Assembly: GCA_028015205.1 (NCBI GenBank)
Contig: CM051518.1
Location: forward strand, 33,818,001 to 33,882,000
Length of the DNA stretch: 64,000 nt
From: Mytilisepta virgata
Lineage: Eukaryota > Mollusca > Bivalvia > Mytilida > Mytilidae
Direction: 5' to 3'
The notes under the pieces were generated by a model. The model saw nothing but the letters and a program-made list of their open reading frames with translations. It was not told the DNA's origin and made no database searches. Positions 25,120-35,108 of the stretch are shown here, one piece after another. The translations under genes were made by a program, and so were the position numbers. Positions within the stretch are counted from its first letter, which is position 1. Each line of letters begins with the position of its first letter.

Positions 25120-25370
25120 ACTTTGCACACCTTTTGTAAAACAAGAGCTGAGACCCTGGTGCTCAAGATGGGTGGCATCGTTTATGCTAGATATAGTGTT
25201 CAAGATTGGTGACTTTGTGAAGCAAGAGGTCCTGGTGCTTGAGATGGGTGGCATTGTTATTCAAGAGATCCTGGAGCTTGAGATGGATGACATTGCTAAG
25301 CAAGAGATCCTGATGCTTAAGATGGGTGACATTGTTAAGCCGGAGATGCTAGTGCTCGAGATGCAAACCG
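25120..25370. repeat. 39-bp minisatellite, array 2
   Basis: Four to five copies of the same unit as 23105-23450, in the same orientation and with homologous leader sequence. The plus frame reads (K/I)QEILxLxMxDIx. It lies near the right end of the CACTA-like element. Confidence 0.75.
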
Positions 25371-26032
25371 AATACACATGTGATCATAATAATCAAAAAG
25401 AGAAGCTAGCCACAGCTTCAAACCTCTATTTCTTAAGCCATTTTGAATTTCTATTAACGTTTGGCTTCCCCTAAACGTGTTTAGATTTTACTAAACACGT
25501 TTAGATTTTAAACGTGTTTAGATATTTTTGGCATCAAACAAAGGGGACAAAAAAGTGTTTAGGATTGTGTTTAGAATCTAAAAACCATTTTTAAAGTGTT
25601 AGACCATGCATATTTGTGTATTCAAATTAAAAACTGAAATTTGTTTATAAGATGTTAATACCATTAGAAACGGGATTGTTATTGTCTTTCTCTCTGTCTT
25701 TATGCTTGGTTAAGTGAAACGCTGGCTGATATGTCTTTGTCTTAGGCTCTAATCTACAGTACAAGCCGAATTAATAAAGATGGCATTGATTATATATAGT
25801 AAACTTTAGAAATTATGGTCCAAGAATACTTTTAAGATAAAAGATATAAAAAAAACTGATATTTAAATACACCAAAACATTTAAAAGAAATTGCAAGCAA
25901 CATTACAATATACATTGTAATTGTAATTGTTTTGCAAAATGACAATTGTAAATGAAAACGTTTAACCAATTAAATAACATTACGTGACTCTTCATCATTA
26001 ATCATTAATCAATATATAATAGCTAAGTTGAC

Positions 26033-26216
26033 TTTTGGCTTTCTATTTCGGTATTTTTGGTTATGAGTACTTCTTGTTTAAAATAAGTTTGGTCTTTGGT
26101 CTTCCAAATGTTTCGGTTTAAAAGCTGCTGATGAGAGGTAACTCCTTGAAATGCGTCGTATACAGCATTGTATAAATTGACTATACCTAATATTAGTATC
26201 TTTGGATTGTTATTTT
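26033..26216 (+). mobile_element. Short retroposon with hammerhead-like core, copy R2
   Basis: A 184-bp insertion delimited by comparison with copy B, where AAGTTGACACTTAAATC is uninterrupted; here it reads AAGTTGAC - insert - GACACTTAAATC. The duplicated target is GAC, up to TTGAC if terminal Ts are counted. The 3' end GTTATTTT is shared with R1 and R3. This is the most 5'-truncated of the three. Confidence 0.8.
26124..26166 (+). ncRNA. Hammerhead ribozyme-like motif, copy R2
   Basis: Stem I is GCTG/CAGC (26124-26127, 26163-26166), core CTGATGA 26128-26134, stem II GAGG/CCTT, GAAA 26148-26151, stem III ATGC-GTC-GTAT, predicted cleavage after A26162. Stem I is two pairs shorter than in R1 because of upstream substitutions. 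Confidence 0.5.
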
Positions 26217-26255
26217 GACACTTAAATCAAAGGGAGAAGCCAACGTTTCTGTTGT

Positions 26256-26359
26256 ATTTGCATGTTTTATGTCAGTCAGCAGCTGACTTAATACAAAAGT
26301 TACATCATTTTACAAGTCTAGTGAAATCACAAGTCTGGGTATGATTTTGGGTATATATA
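26256..26359 (+). promoter_or_regulatory. Core promoter relic of copy E
   Basis: ATTTGCAT at 26256-26263 and TATATATA at 26352-26359, span 104 nt. The CRE-like site is altered (TGAAATCA). No intact gene follows. Confidence 0.55.
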
Positions 26360-26570
26360 CAGCTATGAATTATTAAAAAATATATTCAAAATATTCCAAA
26401 GGCAACAGCAAAATAATTTTAGCGTAAAGAAAACAATGATTTTATTACTTTTAAATCTACTATGCCATTATATTTAAGGAGATTTTTTTTGTTTTTTCTA
26501 GGCAGCTCGTGACGTTTATAGCATTTATCTCAATTAATCTTTCTATATGAAATAAGAAGTTTATAATATT

Positions 26571-27902
26571 CAACCTTCCCAGACGCAAATTTCTAATCTT
26601 TTTTCCGAAGACAATACGATGGGGTCAAAAGTTTTCCCTCAAAGTCCGAAACTTTAGGTTGATATATGGAAATCCAAATGTATATTCTAGCGTGTCAAGC
26701 CTTTAAGGTGCATTTGAATTATTAGTACATGTATTTTGACTTACATTATTATTCAAAATGTTATTCAATTCTATTTTATGACATTTTTTATCTTATGCTT
26801 TTAAAAAACCCATCTCTTTCTCTCCCGAGCACGAGAGTGTGATATTTATGAAAGGTCCCTTCAAATAAACCCCACAATAGTGTCTATTTCCGCATTACAC
26901 GGGATAAATAAAATTATAAAGCATCTCCTAATATTCTTCTTGCACAAAGTCATCTGACGTCATTTGGTTTGATCACTGATTGAAATTAAATTGAATGTCG
27001 AGCTGGGGAAAACATTTAAAAAGGAACACTTTCTTGTGAATCCAAGATATTACAAGAGTTACTACAGAGAGAATGAATAGCCCAATTTCCTTGAATTTCT
27101 AAATAGCAAATATGAGTATAAATTGTTTAAAAACCACCATGACTACTGTATATAAAAATGCATAGAGTATTATCTAGTACATAGTTCACATTTGTTTGAA
27201 ATAAGTTAATTGAATTGGCTAAATAAATAGTTTGGTTATTTGATTTAACATTAACAATAAAGAAAATGATAGAAAAGAATGGTTTTATTTGACAATGTTC
27301 ATGATATTATATGCCATGTGACTCGGTCAAATACGCACGTTCTTCTGGTTATAAAGATCTTTTACGAAAAGCTTCTGTTCTGACAACACTTGGACTCTTT
27401 GTCTAAACTTGCAATGTTTTTAACAAACGTTTTGTCTTTTTTATGCACATTTTGAACCATTTTCTTAAATGAAAAAGGGTGTCCAGGAGCAAAGTTTTCT
27501 TCTTTAAACAGTAAAAGCCTTTAGCCATAGCCGTTTTAGCAAAGTTCTGTGAAATATGTTGGGTGTGTTAGCGGAACACCCATTCAGGGGTGTCAATTTT
27601 CTGTAAATTTACATTTTTTCGAACATCGAATATACATTTTGTAAATAGTTATTTGAGTGCTGAATAGCCATTGATCATATATGTTGTCTTGTTGAACAGT
27701 GGGCGATAAAGGGTTCTTGAAGAAGGAGACAGACTGAGCGGGATGTTAGAGAAAAAGAGATGGTAGATGGAAGAAGGGAAGTTTGAAAATGTTGGAGCTG
27801 TAGTGAAAGTGAAGGAACTGAAAGAAATTGACTGGAATAGTAGGATCTGAACCCAGTGCACATTCTATTATTCACTGGAAACACCAACGTAATGAATGAT
27901 CT
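26571..27902. repeat. Duplicated flanking DNA (direct and inverted copies)
   Basis: 26990-27250 matches 32540-32830 in the same sense and 47340-47660 inverted. Landmarks are TGAATGTCGAGCTG, AAAAAGGAACACTTTCTTGT and TAGAGTATTATCTAGTA. From 27270 to 27900 the sequence is an inverted relative of 40550-41420 (TGCACTGGGTTCAGATC, ACATCCATAATCAATGGC types). Overlapping minus-strand frames at 27649-27887 are not conserved in frame between the two copies and are not genes. Confidence 0.6.
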
Positions 27903-29190
27903 CTTAATTATCCGCGCGCTTCAGCGAAGCGCGAGGATATTGTTTTGATGTTCGGCGTACGTATGTACTTTATTATTGTCCAGGATAATCTCGGTAACCA
28001 CTGGATGTAAAAAGATCAAACTTGGATCATTGAGTGCACTGTGTGTGGGGACTGTGCCAAAGGTTTCGGAATTTGAATAGTGCCCCTGGGGGTGGAGTTA
28101 CAATGCACCCAAGGGTACATTATTCCATTGTCGTGCAACTCCCCTCAAGTTAACTGAAAGTTGGCTCAGTAATTGCACCCAATGTAGATTGTGCAAAATG
28201 TTTCGGAATTTAAATAGCACCCCTGGGGGCCGGGCTACATAGGTAGCCTTAGGATATATTATTCCTTTTCACTCAACTCATGTTATTTGGAATAGGGAAC
28301 TGAAAGTTGGCTCAGTACTTGTACCACTAATGTAGATTGTGCTAAAGGTTCCGGAATTATTTTAAGATGTCATTCCAACTTTGGTACATTTCCTGGTAGT
28401 CTCAAAGACCATTATATTTTTTTTTTTATTTTTACAAGAAACCCTGTATTTTGTGCATCACATCAGCAGTAACACATATTGGGATCATCTAGAGGTCAAA
28501 AATATGTGATTCCCACTTTGGTAAATTTCCTGAAAGTGTCTAAGACTATTATTTTATAAATTTTACTTAGCAATTATAGATTTTTATTTTTATCATCTTA
28601 GCTTTAAGACTTATCAGGATCATTTGGATTTCAAAAATATGTGATTTCAATTTCGATAAATTTCCTAAAATTATCTTTGGAATTTTACTGAGCAACTATA
28701 GATTTTTTTGGATCATATTTGTTTTAGGCTTATCAGAATCATTTGGATTTCAAAAATATGTGACTCCTATTTTGGTAAAATTCTTGAAAGACTCAAAATA
28801 TTGGTTTATTTGTGATTTCTACTTAGCAACTATATATATTTGGAATCACTATACCAACAGCACTACTTTGGATTGTAGAGAGTTAAGAAATATGTGATTA
28901 CAATTTCGATAAATTTCCTGAAAGTGTCTCAGACTATTATTTTTTGAATTTTTGAACTGTAGATTTTCTTGGATAATATTAGTTTTAAGACTAATCTAGA
29001 TCAGTTGAATTTCAAAATTCCAATTTTAGTAAATTTCCTGACAGACTACTTTGGATGGATTTGGAATCACTATATCAACAGCACTAGTTTGGATGGTATG
29101 GATTTCAAATACACAAAAGTTGCGCGAGGATATAGAGCGGGGCTGCTTCGACTAGTTCAACATGAAGTGTGCCTGTTAAGAAAGCATTAA
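27903..29190. repeat. Pearl-like element with degenerate ~150-bp tandem repeats
   Basis: Starts with a GC hairpin (CGCGCTTCAGCGAAGCGCG, about 27914-27932). It continues with repeated blocks such as GGATTTCAAAAATATGTGA and GGTAAATTTCCTGAAAGTGT at intervals of about 120-150 bp. It ends near GTTGCGCGAGGATATAGAGC. The tandem core bounded by GC-rich ends recalls the bivalve pearl elements; that link is an inference. The 28969-29190 frame lies inside the repeat. Confidence 0.5.
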
Positions 29191-29439
29191 ACCGTATCTG
29201 CGTATAAATGAGTATGCTAGTAGTCTGTGCAAAAGAAGATATGTTATTTTAGTAAAGTTGCCAGCTAAGCAAAGTAGAATTAATAAGACGTAATAAGAAT
29301 AATAGAAATTTCGGGCATACATATGTACTACACCAGTGAGAAGCTATATCTATGATGAACATAAATATTACTATGGACGCGAAGTATCAGCTATCTTGCC
29401 TCTCTAAATGAAAATAAATATCAAGCGTGTAATTAAATG

Positions 29440-29980
29440 TCATTAATTACACGAAAAAGACAATGCCTTGTCCTTATCTAATTGCAAAAGTTTTGAACCA
29501 AAAAAGAAAATGACATTGAGCAAAGACACACGAATGTCGCCCCTAACAGGCACAACATGTTTCTTAGAAAATATGCCAAAATAGCCAGCGGTTTTCACAG
29601 TTTAAAGAAGAAAAAGTTAAACCTCTGATGGCTGATGTGTCTTAGGCTCTTATCTATAGTACAGACTAAATTAATGAAGCTGGCAATGATTAAATACAGT
29701 AAAGATTCAAGAAGACTTTTAAGGCAAAATAAATTATGAAACTGATATTTAAATACACCAACACATTTAAAAGAAATTGCTTCTTTTAAATTGCAAGCAG
29801 CATTACAATATACATTGTAATTGTAATTGTTTTGCAAAATGACAATAGTAAATGAAAAAGTTTCACACCAATGACCTATGTAATAACATTACGTGACTCT
29901 TCTTCTGAAAAAATCATTAATCAATAAATAATAGCTAAGTTGACACTTAAATCAAAAGGAGAAACAAACGTTTCTGTTGT
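29440..29980. repeat. Upstream arm of the duplicated unit (copy B side)
   Basis: Homologous to 20030-20250 and 52750-52960 (CGCCCCTAACAGGCACAACAT) and to the promoter-distal sequence of copies A, C, D and E. Contains ATTACGTGACTCTTCTTC and TTACAATTACAATGTATATT (complement). No gene. Confidence 0.65.
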
Positions 29981-30084
29981 ATTTGCATGTTTTATGTCAA
30001 TCAGCAGCTGACTTAATACAAAAGTTACATCATTTTACAAGTCTAGTGACATCACAAGTCTGGTTATGATTTAGGGTATATATA
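29981..30084 (+). promoter_or_regulatory. Core promoter of peptide copy B
   Basis: Octamer-like ATTTGCAT 29981-29988, TGACATCA 30047-30054 (CRE-like), TATATATA 30077-30084. Transcription should begin about 25-30 bases downstream. The noncoding first exon would then end at 30134 (GACAACA|GTAAGT). Confidence 0.75.
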
Positions 30085-30386
30085 CAACTAAGAATTATTT
30101 TAAAAAATATATTCGAAATATACCACAGACAACAGTAAGTTAATTTTAGTGTAAAGATAACAATGAAGTTATTACTTTGAAATCTTTATTTATGCCATTA
30201 TATTTAAGGAGATGCTTTTTCTAAGCAGCTCGTGAAGTTATAGCATTTATCTCAATTAATCTTTTAATTTTCATTTAGAAAGTTTATAGATTTCATCGAA
30301 TGCAATAATAATGAAAGAAAATTTAGGTATTTATTGTTTGATTTAATAAGACTTAATATGTCATATTTCAGAATATAAACGACACA

Positions 30387-31562
30387 ATGTACAAAGTAAT
30401 GATACTGTTGCTGTGTGTGGCTGTTGCTTTTACTCAACAATATAATATTAGATATTACGATAACGATATCCTTGATGATGACTATATTGGACTAAGACGG
30501 GGAATCAGTCATAGGAGAAGAATCAATGTTTTACCCTCAGTGAGAAAAATAGGAGGTTACAGAAGAACCATTCAATCATTAAGCAGACCTTTTAGTGAGT
30601 TAATTTTTTTTTCAATTTTATTAAAAAGATATCTATATATATATATAAATTTCCTTTTTAATTGCATGTTGGCTGGTTTAAATAAAATATCTGGGGTAAT
30701 AACTTTGGTGTACTAAATACGTATTATGTTTCATCAGTGATTTAAAGGGCCTCGCGTTAGGGGAAAATAAAACAAAATAAAACCGAAAATGATAATCATT
30801 TTAGAAATAGAGCACTTTAGAGATTCCAAACAGACTATATGCTTTTTACTTAAAATCCATATTTTAAAAAAGCATAAAATCCACATTTTAACTCCATTGC
30901 AAATTTAACAACAAAAAAAATATAAAACACTCATAACATTGATTGATTGATTGATTGTTGCTTAACGTCCAGTGGCAAATATTTCATGCTTCTTCAGGAC
31001 GAAAACCAGCTAAATTTATCAAAAAAATCAAAGAGGGTGGATCAGAACCCAAAGGGGAACCAATTTTGACTACCACTGTACAAGGAGGATGGTTGAGTAC
31101 GGTCGGATAATTTAGTCTTCTGTAGCGGCATTAGCCTACTCTTTTTCGACAACTGCAGAAAGGGTATTTAGCGTGCAGGAGTGGCATTCTCCAAACACGT
31201 TACCCACTATGGTCCGCGGTCAGGCTTTCCGTATTATGACCTGACAATCCTTTATCTCCTTTATCCGCCATCACAGGTGCCTAGCTCATAACATTGAAAA
31301 ATTATTACATACAATAGGCTGTTGCGAGAAAAGGAATTGTTATGAAATACGTATAAAGTAACGAAAAGTACACACAAACGCACGCACAGATATATATATA
31401 TATATATCTATATGTATGTATATACATGTATATACATGTATATACTTATTATTCTTAGCACTATAAATGTACTTATTTTGTTGTAAGGCTTCACAGGACA
31501 AATGATTCCGCTTCATAATGTTAAATACTAAATGTGTTTAATTTTATATTTCAGGGTACTAA
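30387..31562 (+). CDS. Secreted acidic/basic peptide precursor, copy B
   Basis: Coding segments are 30387-30594 and 31555-31562 (208 + 8 nt). The donor is TTTTA|GTGAGT and the acceptor TATTTCAG|GG; total 71 residues. The signal peptide MYKVMILLLCVAVAFT is identical to copy A. Compared with A and D, codons for Ser-Gly-Val are missing before RRG (a 9-nt in-frame deletion). The split junction codon is AGG (Arg) instead of GGG (Gly), so the C-terminus reads RPFRY instead of RPFGY. The acidic segment NDILDDDY and all dibasic sites are kept. The exon starts at 30372 after TATTTCAG. Poly(A) signal AATAAA lies at 31640-31645. Intron 2 carries a 344-bp retroposed repeat (30941-31284). Translation beyond 30594 is intron read-through and is rejected. 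Confidence 0.8.
30941..31284 (-). mobile_element. Retroposed repeat with (CAAT)n tail and 11-bp TSD, in intron 2 of copy B
   Basis: Perfect direct repeats CTCATAACATT at 30930-30940 and 31285-31295 flank it. Paralogues A, C and D have the uninterrupted site (ACTCATAATATTGAAAAA type). Read on the minus strand it ends in a CAATCAATCAATC tail, as expected for a retroposon. A second copy lies at 62042-62345. No polymerase III boxes could be assigned with confidence. Confidence 0.75.
31385..31450. repeat. AT microsatellite
   Basis: (TA)n grading into ATGTATATACATGTATATAC repeats, in intron 2 of copy B. Confidence 0.8.
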
Positions 31563-31849
31563 AGGACATGAAGATGTGTAAAGTGCTCACAGCGTCATCT
31601 GTCATCTAATTTATATGTTACGTTTTCCCCAAATTGTTTAATAAATCTGAACAAAATAATCAAGATTTATTGCATCTGACGATCTATGGTTTTGTTCTTC
31701 ACTTTCGTTGGGCTAAAGCAGTGAGGCTATTTTCCTCTGTCGTGCTTGTCATTTTTTAAGCATTCTGAAGAAAAAAAAGAATTTCAGTGCTTCTCAAAAT
31801 CTTTCAAGCTGTAGCATGGTATGTTTGCTTTTAAGTACAATCAATAAAT

Positions 31850-31995
31850 ACCAAAGGGATATTCGAATAAGGGGGGAATCGAAACAACTGAGATACTACG
31901 GAGAACAACGAAGACAAGACTAAAAAAAAACAGTATATGCACTAGAATTAAAAACTAAAAACATATGAACAACATGGACCCTACCAAATAACCAA
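31850..31995 (-). mobile_element. Penelope-like element, 3' terminal fragment
   Basis: Shares AACATATGAACAACATGGAC and AACTGAGA/ACTGACAAxCTxCGGAGAACAACGAAGAC with 37960-38070. Only the A-rich 3' end is present. It is inserted downstream of copy B. Confidence 0.5.
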
Positions 31996-32924
31996 TACTT
32001 AATAAGTTGGTACTCTATCTGATTAATATTCTCAAGTCAGTTTTGATGAATAACGCTTTGAGAGATAGTTTTCACACAAATTTCTCGTGTAGGGGGTCTT
32101 AAAGACAGTGGTTCAACACATTAGCAGTTTTTTGCTGTACGTTGTTTCATGTATCCATTTAATATATGTGTAAAATTGTTTTGGTTGTAATATCCTTTAT
32201 GCAATATTTAAGTAAGTGTCTTTTATACAATATTTAAAAAATTGACAAAAAATGTTTATGATTTTTTACCAAAACACATATCTTTTAACTTTCAAAATAC
32301 AAGAAAAGTTGAACTTATAACAAATGGAGCATTAAAATTGTGTTTGTTCATATTCAAATACATGTATATATTTTGATTATTTTTATTATTTTTAATAAAT
32401 GTACTGAATGAGTTTGGGGTATTGAATGAGTAGGACGTAAAGACAGAATGGTTTTAATTTAGATTGTTCAAAATGTCATGTTCATCTAATTTATATGGTA
32501 CCTCTTCCCAAAAATGCCTAAAAAATCTACACAAAATCATCATTTGGTTTGGTCAGTGATTGAAATCAAATTGAATGTCGAGCTGAGGAAAAACATTTAA
32601 AAAGGAACACTTTCTTGTGAATCCAGGATGTTACTACAGAGAGAATAGAATAGCCCAATTTCCTTGAATTTCTAAATAGCAAATATGAGTATAAATTGTT
32701 TAAAAACCACCTTGACTACTGTATATACAAATGCATAGAGTATTATCTAGTAGATAGTTCACATTTGTTTTAAATATGTTAATTCAATTGTGGCTAAATA
32801 AATAGTTTGGTTATTTGATTTAACATTAAACGCGAAAGAACATGATAGAAAAGAAAAAGAATTCACATTTAAGTAGGAAATTAATAGGAAATGAATCAGA
32901 ATTCATGGTAAAGTACAAAATCAA
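31996..32924. repeat. Downstream arm of the duplicated unit (copy B side)
   Basis: Matches, inverted, the sequence downstream of copy D (47340-48070) and C (35040-35580). Landmarks are CTTTGAGAGATAGTTTTCAC, GACAGAATGGTTTTAATTTAG and TAGAGTATTATCTAGTAGAT. No coding frame. Confidence 0.65.
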
Positions 32925-33195
32925 AAACTGTACTATCGGAATCGACAGTTATCCCCACACTAATATCAATGGTTGGGACACTTGCCTATAGTAAAAAATA
33001 TAAAACCTTATTCCCATCAAAACATAGGATGCAATGCATTAAGAAATTTAATCAATAAACCCAATGAGAACTGAAAAAAGAGCTTAGATCAGAAGCTTAA
33101 ACTTAATTTGTTTTTAAATTTGACCAGATTGGCCCACTGGTTTAAAAATCGAAATTCTAAATCCTTATTGTCCAAACACATATAGTAAATGACAA

Positions 33196-33256
<61 letters not shown>

Positions 33257-33840
33257 TATATATAATGCCTAGATTGCACAATGTAGGAGGATTTTTTTAT
33301 CACAAGCTACCAAATTTCGACCCCTCTTAGCCGCAATTACAGAAAATAAAAAATTCTAAAGCCTTCATGCGCATATCTGAATATGGTGTATGACAATAGC
33401 GTATAGAAATAAAATGCATAAATTGGAAAACAACAGACAACTTTACGTCACAATCTTAAATTGATAGTTCATCCAAATTCGACTCCTTGTGGCCCCAATT
33501 TTAGAAAATAACAAAATTCTAAAACCTTATTGCGCATCTGCATATGGTGTATGACAATACCGTATAGAAATAAAATGAATAAATTTTAAAAATGAAAGAA
33601 GTTTAGATTTAATTGACAGTTTTTTGAAATTCGACCCCTGTGGGCTGCAATTTAGAATATCAAAATTCTTACACCTAATTCCGCATCTGTATATGGTGCA
33701 TGAAACACCATACAAACGATATGTTGAGATGTCAGCTAAAATCACCCATTACAAGTTGTAGCGGTTACTTGATAAATCGGACCATAACATACTCGGACTA
33801 TTACAAACTGGGACCATATTGTTTTCTACATGTAATTAAT
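32925..33840. repeat. Degenerate tandem array (pearl-like) with TA/TG microsatellite
   Basis: Three or so copies of the unit also at 35900-37740 and 45715-47200, here inverted: CAAAATTCTAAAACCTTATT, GCGCATCTGCATATGGTGTA, TGACAATACCGTATAGAAAT. A (TA)n(TG)n microsatellite lies at 33199-33254. The 33527-33745 frame is repeat-derived. Confidence 0.65.
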
Positions 33841-33844
33841 TAGT

Positions 33845-34995
33845 CATTTCGCAACGCCATAGCACCGATGAAGGATCTCAGTGATCCGAAAATTTTGTTA
33901 AATTTGTTATAATTTAAAATTTTATTTGTTTTATTTCGATGTTGCTTTGCAACTTTTTAGACGTTTTTTTTTTTTTTTTTTTTTTAATTTTCATTGTATC
34001 GTTAATTTATTACCGGTCAAACATCTAGTAAGCTCGAACGTTGATTACTACTTTAGACGTATGAGAACTTAAGAATTTTCCATCATGCAGAAAAATTATA
34101 ATTATTTAAAGAACTAAGATCGTTAAAAGAAAAACAAATTAAAACAGAATGTTTCAAATATTTGCAGTTACATGATTTATCAAAAAGTACCACAAGGTCT
34201 CTAAATGAAACTCGCACCCCAATCGCCTGGTGTTAAGTCAGAACGATTCCTTCGTAGATGGAACAATATTTTGTTTGACTATTCTATGAGCCTTATGAAA
34301 CTCCTTTATGATCATTCCCAACAGCATCTTAATTATCTTGATAAAAGGTTGACTACATTACTCAGTCAATGTAAAGATTCTCTATGTATTGAGGAGGTCA
34401 CGGAAATCAATAATCGCTTGATATAACATCGATCCAGTCAAACAAACTATCCAAAACGCAAAATTCAAAGTTTAGGAGAGACAATGTAAATCATATGCAC
34501 TTACCTACAGCAAAAACAAAGAAAATCAAGCGAAAGAGACGTTTTAGTAAACCTAAGAATAATCCCCGAAAACTGTCAAATGTTGTTAATTTATCTTCTA
34601 AAGATTTGACTGACGCTGAAATATCGCTACTATCCTGAGATTTGAATATAAGAAATAATAAACAGTAAGAAATAATAAACAGCAATTGTCAGATGATCTT
34701 GATCAATTCACTAGAAGGCTACGTATCAAGGATTATTTCCATTCCAAAGAAAAGGACAACGCCCAAGCTACTAACGATGAGTCAATTGACTCAGAGGACA
34801 TAAACACTACAAGACGTCCTATACAACGATTCAAAAAGAAAAGTAACTGGGTTCCTAAACCAAGTGAGAATACCACACTGGAAGCAATTATTGGTCTAAT
34901 TAAATCAGACATAAATTAAATTGCCGTTGTACACGACCTCGTTCATGACAACCTTACTATACAAGAAAGATCAGCTCTCCGGAAAAGGTACTATA
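33845..34995 (+). mobile_element. Penelope-like element, 5' region with N-terminal coding remnant
   Basis: A foldback with CCGATGA (33865-33871), stem GGATC/GATCC and GAAA (33888-33891) precedes a T-run (33966-33986). Decayed N-terminal coding sequence of a PLE follows. The frames 34205-34426 (RFLRRWNNILFDYSMSLMKL) and 34686-34919 (LSDDLDQFTRRLRIKDYFHS, KSNWVPKPS) are separated by stops. RT motifs are missing, so the copy is truncated 3'. Confidence 0.55.
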
Positions 34996-35108
34996 TAAAT
35001 TAGATGAACGTTTTGAACAATCTATATCTTAAATTCTGCCTTTATGTCCTTCTCATTCAATACCCCAAATTCATACAGTACATTTATTCAAAATAATCAA
35101 AATATATA

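Larger units (their letters stand above)
20491..25598. mobile_element. CACTA-like element, 5.1 kb, with nested insertions
   Basis: The left end CACTCTAAAAAGTGCGTTTA and the right end, read inward, CACTTTAAAAATGGTTTTTA form imperfect terminal inverted repeats. Both are followed by clustered subterminal motifs of the type CGTTTAGATYTAAAC (20506-20640 and 25470-25590). The flanks rejoin the paralogous sequence at 40340-40410 (GACC(A/C)TGCATAT, CAAATTAAAAACTG), so the element interrupts a duplicated unit; TT abuts both ends. The CACT termini and subterminal repeats recall CACTA/EnSpm elements. No transposase is recognised inside, so it appears non-autonomous. Contents include a C16 run at 21583-21598, 'AATCCCGA' repeats, a PLE fragment and two 39-bp minisatellites. 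Confidence 0.6.
25740..26570 (+). pseudogene. Peptide gene copy E: promoter and leader only
   Basis: Aligns with the upstream region, promoter and first intron of copy B (29640-30290). The TATA box at 26352-26359 and octamer-like motif at 26256-26263 keep the standard spacing. The leader exon's donor is lost (ACAGCAAAAT instead of ACAGTAAGTT). Similarity stops at about 26560 inside intron 1, so the signal-peptide and coding exon are absent. It is further split by the 184-bp hammerhead-bearing retroposon at 26033-26216. Copy E points away from copy A, with the CACTA-like element between them. Confidence 0.75.

Noticed and set aside
30595..30716. C-terminal extension of peptide copy B
   Set aside because: Lies beyond a strong GTGAGT donor conserved in all copies and is AT-rich intron read-through.
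33199..33254. TA/TG tract as a regulatory or origin element
   Set aside because: Plain microsatellite inside a degenerate array; nothing supports a function.
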